Positions 41,312-47,745 of a stretch of 47,745 nt of DNA are shown one piece after another; the stretch's first letter is position 1, and the number at the start of each line of letters is the position of its first letter. Source of the DNA: Allomyces arbusculus (Eukaryota; Blastocladiomycota; Blastocladiomycetes; Blastocladiales; Blastocladiaceae); contig JADHYV010000109.1 of the NCBI GenBank assembly GCA_027604705.1, positions 1 through 47,745 on the forward strand. Reading direction: 5' to 3'. The position numbers were made by a program, and so were the translations under genes. Below the pieces are notes generated by a model, which was not told the origin of the DNA, searched no databases, and worked only from the letters and a program-made list of their open reading frames with translations.

Positions 41312-43212
41312 CTACGATGTGGTCGTGCTGGTCGTCGTCGTCGTCGTCTTGGCACCCAGCGGGCGGAATTTGAGCGGCATCGGTCCAGCTGTAGAGAGAA
41401 GCACGTTGAAGACGATGTCCTCGGGGGCAGGCGCGGGCATGATCTCAAACCGGCGCAGCAAATGAGCGAGGAAAACCGTCATTTCCATCTCGGACACACG
41501 ACGACCGACACACATGCGCGATCTGAAAGAGGGGGAGAGAAACATGTCAACCACAACCCGCGACGTGTCAAATCACATCTGTGATAGTTAGGTCTTGACG
41601 TACCCAAAGCCAAACGGCAGCGACGCGAACGGATGAATGTCCTTGGTGTCCCATCGGTCCGGGTTGAACGTTTCCGGATCGGCAAAGTACTTAGGACTAT
41701 GCGCGATGGTTTGCGACGCCAGCAACATCGCGGTGCCTTGCGGGATCGCGTAACCACCAACGATCGCATCGCGCGCGAGGAACCGCGTGTTCATCGGGGC
41801 AACCATGAAAATGCGCGTTGCCTCCTTGAGCACGTTCTTAAGGTACTTGAACTTGGCGAGATGCGACGCGTCGAGCTGCACGTTCGGATCCGTACCCACA
41901 ACCACATAAATCTCGTCGCGCAACTTGTTCTGCACGTCCGGGTGCCGTCCAAGCAGGTTCATGGTGTTAAGCAACGACCGGGACGTCGTGTCGATTGCAG
42001 CGAGCAGAAGATCGACGGCTGTCGACAGCAGGTCCCGGCGCGTAATTGTCACGTCGCGTTGCAAAACTTGCCCAAGGAACGAGCCCTGCAACTTGGCCGG
42101 ATCCTTTGCGAGCTCGTCGAGCGTCGTGTCCAAGAGCTTGTTGGTCAGGTCCATTATCGTCTGCATGGCCTTGAAGTGCTCGCGCGCAGGCTTTGTCAAG
42201 CCGTGGCGCCAGACGAATGGAGGGTAGAGCAGCACAGGACCCGTCGTCGCAACCATGGCGTTGACGGCGCGAATCATTTCGAGCGCAAGCGGGTTCGGTT
42301 CCGCGTCGAGGGCACCAAGACGCTGACCAAGAATGATGGTCGTGACGGCTGGTAGGAACACAAACGGGCCAAGATGAGCCAAGTGCGGGCACCAAACAGG
42401 TGGGGAGCAACGACGTGCCTTCGAGCGACCAGCGCATCGTTATCTCCTCCATGGCAAACAGTTCTTCTCCGGCAAGAGCACGCGGACCCGCACGGCGCAA
42501 CCCGTCTTCGATCACATCCATGGCCTGCGCCGTGGCCGGACCAACGGCCGGGCAGTACGCGTGCGCGTTCTTGGGCGGGAAAATGGGCGTTTGCACAGCC
42601 GAGCGCAGCCGTTTCCACTCGTCGCCGTCCCTGGCAACATGACGTGGCACAAATGAGCATGAACCAGGCGAGCAAGATCGCAATTTTTGGCTGGAGAACG
42701 CACTCAAACACGAGTCCCATTGGCACATTGTTCTTCTTGCGGTAGTACTCCCAAGTCGGCGCATTTTTCCGTTTCGGAATCGGTCCCTCAGCACGAAGCA
42801 CCTCGGCCACCATATCGGCATCTGCCACAAACACCGTGTCGCACGGCTCACCTGGCAAACGGGCCCGCACAATCGGGCCATACTTTGCCGCAATCTTCTT
42901 GACGACCTCGTGAATCTTTTGGCCGGAATTCTTGGGTTCCAGGCGAATGAACTCGAGAGCCGAGCCAAGGACAGGGAACGACGGGACGCGCGGAATGGAA
43001 TCAAATGACTTTGGTGCAGGCGACGTCGTGGTATCGCCGGTTGGTGATGGCGTCGGCGGGACAGCACGGCTGGACACGGCTGCTGCCTTAACGGCCGTCG
43101 CCTTGGTGCGAATCGTAATATTGATGCTTGTGGCGCAAGTCTTGAGAGCTACAGCATGCGCAGTGCCGCACGTGCGGGCTGCGACAAGCTGCGACCAAAT
43201 GGACATGATCAT
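41312..43212 (-). CDS. Cytochrome P450 resembling the mitochondrial clan (copy 2)
   Basis: Exons 42704-43212, 42419-42630, 41604-42348 and 41312-41522 give 558 residues. The N terminus contains Lys/Arg spaced among Ala/Thr (VALKTCATSINITIRTKATA), consistent with mitochondrial import. Conserved blocks: IPRVPSFPVLGSALEF, VLRAEGPIPKRKNAPTWEYY, DGDEWKRLRSAVQTP, ILGQRLGALDAEPNPLA, I-helix AAIDTTS, ExxR in KEATRIF, FNPDRWD and FGFGSRMCVGRRVSEMEM. Exons 2 and 3 have exactly the same lengths (212 and 745 nt) as in copy 1, and intron positions match, so the pair arose by tandem duplication. Intron 2 again has a GC donor (GCACGT). The C terminus ends in a Thr run. An in-frame ATG lies 6 nt after the chosen one. 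Confidence 0.9.
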
Positions 43213-43917
43213 GTCGATGTTGCATGAAACTGCTGGAACGTTGACTCGCCTTGAAAACCTCGAGGTCTTGGAGGATGCCTGCAGTCGTTGCGTTCTGCGA
43301 TTGGGGTCGATGGAGCTAGAGAGTCCTTCAGGCGCGAGAGATGCAACCGTGGGCTGACACTTGTGCTTGTTCAGGAATATGGAAGTGACGTGGAATCTGT
43401 TCGCGCTGGGTGAGCCTTCCGTACTTCATATCAGGGAAACGGGCACTTCCACATTAGCAGCTTAAAATTTGTGTCCTCAAATATTACTTTCTGGCTTCAT
43501 GTTCGTGCACTAACGTTCCCTCCATGCTTTTCCACCCGGTCCTCATGCGGTGATGGACGCGTTGACGTCGCTGCAACAGGACGGAGTGTGGGTGTGGGTC
43601 TTGAACGGAAATGCCTGCAAACCAACGAAGCGCTGGCCGAGCACTTGCTCAGGAGGACGAAACGGGTAGATTCATCGCCAAACCCACTGATAGTGGGCTT
43701 TTTCGACGAAAAAACGGGTTCCTCCTCCATTTTGTCTCCACTCTCTGAGTGGCATCAGGCGGCTCGAACATATCTAGCCAAGAGTCAGACCTCTCTCATA
43801 TCCCTCAAAATGCACAGCCATAGCTCGTAAAAACAAAAACTTTCGTCATTTCGGTACATGTCTCGGTGCTGATGACCTATCAAAGGCCTCAGAACATAGA
43901 TCAAAACAAGGATCAGC
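43213..43917. promoter_or_regulatory. Upstream region of P450 copy 2
   Basis: A 705-bp spacer, less GC-rich than the genes. No gene or RNA is recognised. Confidence 0.5.
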
Positions 43918-45367
43918 TCACAGCGTTGAGGCCATCGTAGCACCGAGCGGGCGGAACTTGAGCGGCATCGGCCCTGCGCTCGACAGGAGCACGTTGTACA
44001 AAATCTCCTTGGGCGCGGGCGCCGGCATGATCTCAAACCTGCGCAGCAGGTGCGCGAGAAACACGCTCATTTCCATTTCGGCAATCCGCCGACCGACACA
44101 CATGCGCGGGCTATGGAGTGGAGAGGTGGGCATTATGAGGTTTGAAAGAAGGAAGGAAAGTAACTAAATGCGCGCGTACCCAAACCCAAACTGCAATGAC
44201 GCAAACGGATGGATATCCTTGCTCTCCCACCGGTCCGGGTTGAACGCGAGCGGGTCGGCAAAATACTTGGCCTTGTGCGCAATCGCCTGCGAACCGAGCA
44301 GCACCTCGGTCCCCTGCGGGAGCAAGTGTCCGCCAACGACCGCATCGCGCGGCAGAATCCGTGCATTGACGGGAACGATCATGTAGAGCCGCATCGCCTC
44401 CTTGATGACGTTCTTGAGGTGCTTGAGCTGCGCTAGATGCGCCGCGTTCACGGCCACGGCCGGGTCAGTGCGGACAACTGCGTCGATTTCGTCGCGCAAT
44501 TTGGCCTGCACATCCGGGTGCCTGCCGAGCACGTCCATGATATTGAGCAGCGACCGCGCCGTCGTGTCGATCCCGGCAAAGAGCAAGTCAACGGCCGTCG
44601 CGAGCATCTCGTCGTGGGTAATCGTCGCGTCGCGCTGCAGGACATGCCCGAGGAACGTGCCCTGGAGCTTGGCAGGGTCGCGCGCACACTCGGTCAGCGT
44701 CGTCATGATCCGCATGGCCAGGTCCGTGATCGTCTTAATCGCCTTGAAGTGCTCGCGCGCGGCAGGCGTCAGCTGATTGCGCCAGACGAATGCGGGCATG
44801 ATGAAGACGGGGCCCGTCGTGTTGACGGCCGAGTTGTTGGCGCGGATCATTACGAGCGCGAGCGGGTTCGGTTCCGCGTCGAGCGCGCCGAGACGCTGGC
44901 CCAAATGATGGTCGTCACGGCTATTGGAAGCACGAGCAGGTCATGGTGAGCCGAGCGTGCGGGTCGAACCGGGTGGAGAGCAATGGCATGCCTTCAAGGG
45001 ACCAGCGCATCGTGATTTCCTCCATGCCAAACAGGTTTTCTCCAGCGAAAGTACGCGGACCGGCGCGGCGCAACCCGTCTTCGATCACATCCATGGCCTG
45101 CGCCGTGGCTGGATTGATTGTCGAGCAGTAGCTATGCGCGTTCTTGGGCGGGAAGATCGGTGTTTGCACGGCCGAGCGAAGCCGTTTCCAAACCTCACCG
45201 TCGCTACATGATCGCAACCCGTGTGCATATCTGATGCAGCCTCGGAAATGCATTGAGAGCACGCACTCGAGCATAAGACCCATCGGCAGTCCATTTTGCT
45301 TCCGGTAGTACTCCCACGTCGGCAAGTGCTTGTGCCTCGGGATCGGCCCTTCAGCGCGCAGCACCCC
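43918..45367 (-). pseudogene. Cytochrome P450 copy 3, truncated and frame-broken
   Basis: Exon-equivalents at 45267 up to about 45367, 44992-45203, 44180-44920 and 43918-44110 align with copies 1 and 2. Present: VLRAEGPIPRHKHLPTWEYY, TMRWSLE, I-helix AGIDTTAR, ExxR (KEAMRLYM), FNPDRWE and CVGRRIAEMEM. The first 110-130 residues, including the presequence and the proline-rich hinge, are missing; homology stops at about 45367 where unrelated sequence begins. Exon 3 is 741 nt instead of 745: one residue is lost at MRIMTTL, and a one-base difference near 44900 breaks the frame just after VTTII. Intron 2 has donor GCATGC. The body is otherwise well conserved, so inactivation is recent or one break is a sequence error. 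Confidence 0.8.
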
Positions 45368-46380
45368 CCTTCCTTCTCCTCTGACCACGGCCTCGGCGCG
45401 ACCGCCACCCAACGGCGTGCAACATCATGCATGTAGGCCTCCCCAGCTTTCTGTCCCCACTGCTCCGCCCCAACTGACTGCGGCACCAACTGCACTCACT
45501 TGTCGAGCGACCAGATCGCGGCCTGTAATGGTCACAGCGCCACTGACGCCAGCGCGCGCCTTATTTTGCTCCCCGTCGGGTCTGGCGCGGCGGGTCACTG
45601 CTCACGCGTGGAACATTATTGCGCACATGCTCAGCAACTGACCGCGACCATGCCATCCAACCCCTCCCCTTCGTATTTGCGAGCAGCTCGTGGCAGCCGA
45701 GGCCGCACTCACAGAGTCGCGCTGCTCATGCAGATAACGTCGCTGCAATGGAGCGCGAGCGAACCGACGCACGTGTCACGGTGGAGAATATTCGCGCCGA
45801 GATGCGGCATCAGGCCTTGAAGTTGCATCTCGCACAACCGCATCGGCACGCGGAATATGACCGTGTACAACGTACGGGCATGCGGCCGGAGCGCAATGAC
45901 GCGCCGCGCTGATCCGGCCAAGCTCTTGATGTGCAAGATGACGGCCTATTACACCACTCATATACGAGACCAACATGTGCCGTTCACGTTTGATTGTGGC
46001 GAAATTCGGCAATCATTTGACGATGACACTGGACCATTTTGTTGCTGCCGATCCAGTCGAGGATGACACGCTCATGCTGACACGAAAGTTCCATCGCAGA
46101 ATCGTCGTCGCCTTGCTGTTGTGGGGCAATGTGAATTACTTGGCCACTTTTTGATAAGGTTGCTTCCATTTTTCCTCGCATTGCGCGGGCTCAACCCAAA
46201 GGCACTGGACGCGCTATCGAGTGCGGGATTGACTAGGTGTTTGCTATTCGACGTTCAAGGAGGAGAGCAAAATAGTCAGTTGGAAAATTCTCAGAGACCT
46301 TAGGCAGGGCGCTCGCATCTTTCGCCGCCGTGGCCTTGATCTCAACGTGAACGACTGATACAATAACCATTCCTGGAGGT
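45368..46380. other. Repeat-like sequence between P450 copy 3 and the terminal repeat
   Basis: Short protein-like stretches occur on the plus strand (for example around 46040-46230) but no gene is intact. I read this as degraded repeat sequence next to the scaffold end, and the likely cause of the copy 3 truncation. Confidence 0.5.
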
Positions 46381-47745
46381 TCCTAAACGCGACGGCCACG
46401 GCGCTGGCTGTCCACTGCCAAACGTTGGCCGTGACCTCGGCCAAGAACCAGAATGGAACGCATTTCCCGTCTATTCCATGCAACCATGTTCATAACGGCA
46501 TCCCGTCGTTGCTGATTCCCAACGAGATGCCATTCACACTCGTGACGGACGCGATCACCACCACCAAGAGCGCCGGTCGGCCGCCCGTGCCAGTCGGCAC
46601 GCTCGGAAACGTGACGGTCGCCGGCAAGCATGCCGCGGAATTGCGCGAGATCGGGGCCGGAAATGCTCGCACGCACTCGTACGACGCCACCGTCATGGCC
46701 GCACGCGACCAGCGGAAATTCACTGACGCCGTCTTTCTTGCCGTCCAAGCCGGTGATCTTAAGACGACCGCCAACTGCATATCGGTGATCAAGGGGATGC
46801 TGCTGCAGCACGACATCATGAAGCAGTACCTTCCCGCCAATGCCATGCCCGCACCTATGGACAACCCGGGGCTCAATAGGGTCACTCGCGCGATTTTCGT
46901 GCGGCGCGCGCACATCGAGGGAAACAACATACCGCACCCTTCGATTCCCGACGAGATTGAGGGCATCGTGCCACTCCTCGGTCCGTTACAATTGTCCTTA
47001 AATTCCCAGTCGACGCTGGTCGCGCACCATTGGTCATTTTTCACGGGCATGTACACGGCCGCAACCGGCAAGACGCTGGCCAAGTCACCGTCGCCGTACG
47101 CCATGGACTTGCTGATTTCGTGCGCGGCACGCGCGTGGACCTAGTTTCGCACCGACGTGCTGCTGGTCGTGGCGCGGCCACCGGCCACCATCGCAAGCGG
47201 CCCGACGTGCACTATCTCTTGCATCTACTCAAGGAGGCGGTGCCGTTAGCGTTCATGCTGACGGAGTGGCCCATCAAACCGGTAAGTTTGCCATGTACCT
47301 CGACTTGGTCCAACACGCCGCTGTTTTCTTTTTACTGCTCATCCGCCAAAATCACAAGTACCTCACCTTGGTCTTCTTGATGCTCGTGGCCTAATGGAAA
47401 TTCATCGAGCACCCGATGGTTAAGCTGTTCGAAAAGGCGCTGCCGGGCATAACCGCCCATGTCGAAAATATCCATTCGGCCCTGCGGCACACGACCGCCT
47501 TTGCCGATTTCGCGGGAATTCTGCGCACGGTCGCTCGAATCGCGCACGAGTGGGCCGGCGGGAACTCGTTCACCAACACGTCCGAGAAGGAACCGAGTCG
47601 GCCGCGGACCTTGAACCGGTTCAAACTGTTCACGAACCGCATGAAGACGCACCTGCCTGAAAAGATTGTAACGGCGACAGAGCCGCGCTCGAGGGCGGTG
47701 CAGTCGAGGTGGTGCTGGTGGTCACGGACGCGACAAGCATGACGA
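46381..47745 (+). mobile_element. Degraded repeat element, unknown family, one protein-coding region
   Basis: The plus strand encodes a protein-like region with LGPLQLSLNSQ, FFTGMYTAATGKTLAKSPSPY, a hydrophobic middle, then HPMVKLFEKALPG, VENIHSALRH and AHEWAGGNSF. The pattern of GPL-x-SLN followed later by VEN-HS-x-LR recalls multi-copy repeat-encoded proteins seen in several eukaryotes, but I cannot name the family. It looks broken, with a few breaks, and runs off the window end. Its last 119 bases are the right arm of the end repeat. Treated as a fossil. Confidence 0.6.
47627..47745 (+). repeat. Right arm of the 119-bp inverted repeat
   Basis: Near-identical (three mismatches) to the reverse complement of positions 1-119, ending at the same base. 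It encodes the tail of the repeat protein (LPEKIVTATEPRSRAV). Confidence 0.9.

Noticed and set aside
38902-45367. P450 array as part of a larger secondary-metabolite cluster
   Set aside because: No synthase, terpene cyclase, transporter or pathway regulator lies next to it; the left neighbour is a transcriptional cyclin and the right side is repeats.
1-47745. The whole window as one giant transposon with terminal inverted repeats
   Set aside because: The interior is ordinary housekeeping genes with no captain recombinase or transposase, so a contig bounded by copies of a dispersed repeat is far more likely.

Overview
The window looks like a GC-rich fungal nuclear scaffold. It has many short spliceosomal introns (about 60-230 nt, one of 470 nt), housekeeping genes packed on both strands, and long proteins with Gln-, Ala- and Pro-rich runs. 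Two genes point to a zoosporic (flagellated) fungus: a CDK20/CCRK-type kinase, a ciliary regulator usually lost in non-flagellated fungi, and a TTD14-like P-loop/CYTH protein. My best guess is Blastocladiomycota or another chytrid-grade lineage. That is an inference from gene content; no marker gene settles it.

Layout. Positions 1-2250 hold repeats: one arm of a 119-bp inverted repeat at the left end, then a minus-strand Ty3/gypsy integrase fossil. From 3.0 to 38.5 kb there are about fifteen intact genes. In order these are: SPOUT-type RNA methyltransferase (+); class I haem peroxidase (-); RNA polymerase II subunit RPB11 (+); MAP kinase kinase (+); an AAK1/Ark1-type kinase with a C-terminal ANTH-like region (-); CDK20 (+); an orphan S/A/P-rich protein (+); TTD14-like protein (-); ketopantoate hydroxymethyltransferase (-); complex I subunit NDUFS4 (+); an APSES transcription factor (-); arginase (-); a 1461-residue cyclin-box protein (-); an RG-rich orphan (-); and a cyclin K/T-like protein (+). 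Between 24.5 and 27.8 kb is a gene-poor stretch of about 3.2 kb in which I recognise nothing.

From 38.9 to 45.4 kb three cytochrome P450 genes lie in tandem on the minus strand. Their sequences resemble the animal mitochondrial P450 clan (two basic residues after the haem Cys, presequence-like N termini). Two look intact. The third lacks its N-terminal region and has a frame break. All three share the same intron positions, including one intron whose donor is GC rather than GT. The last 2.4 kb is degraded repeat sequence ending in the second arm of the 119-bp inverted repeat, so both window ends stop at the same base of the same repeat in opposite orientation. Contig ends collapsed at a dispersed repeat is the simplest reading.

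How the genes work together. I see no operon-like pathway. Divergent pairs (peroxidase/RPB11, kinase-ANTH/CDK20, panB/NDUFS4, RG orphan/cyclin K) probably share promoters. The strongest candidates for new biology are the mitochondrial-type P450 array, the kinase-ANTH fusion, and a splice-donor consensus with C at +4 in 31 of the 36 introns I could resolve from protein-family continuity.
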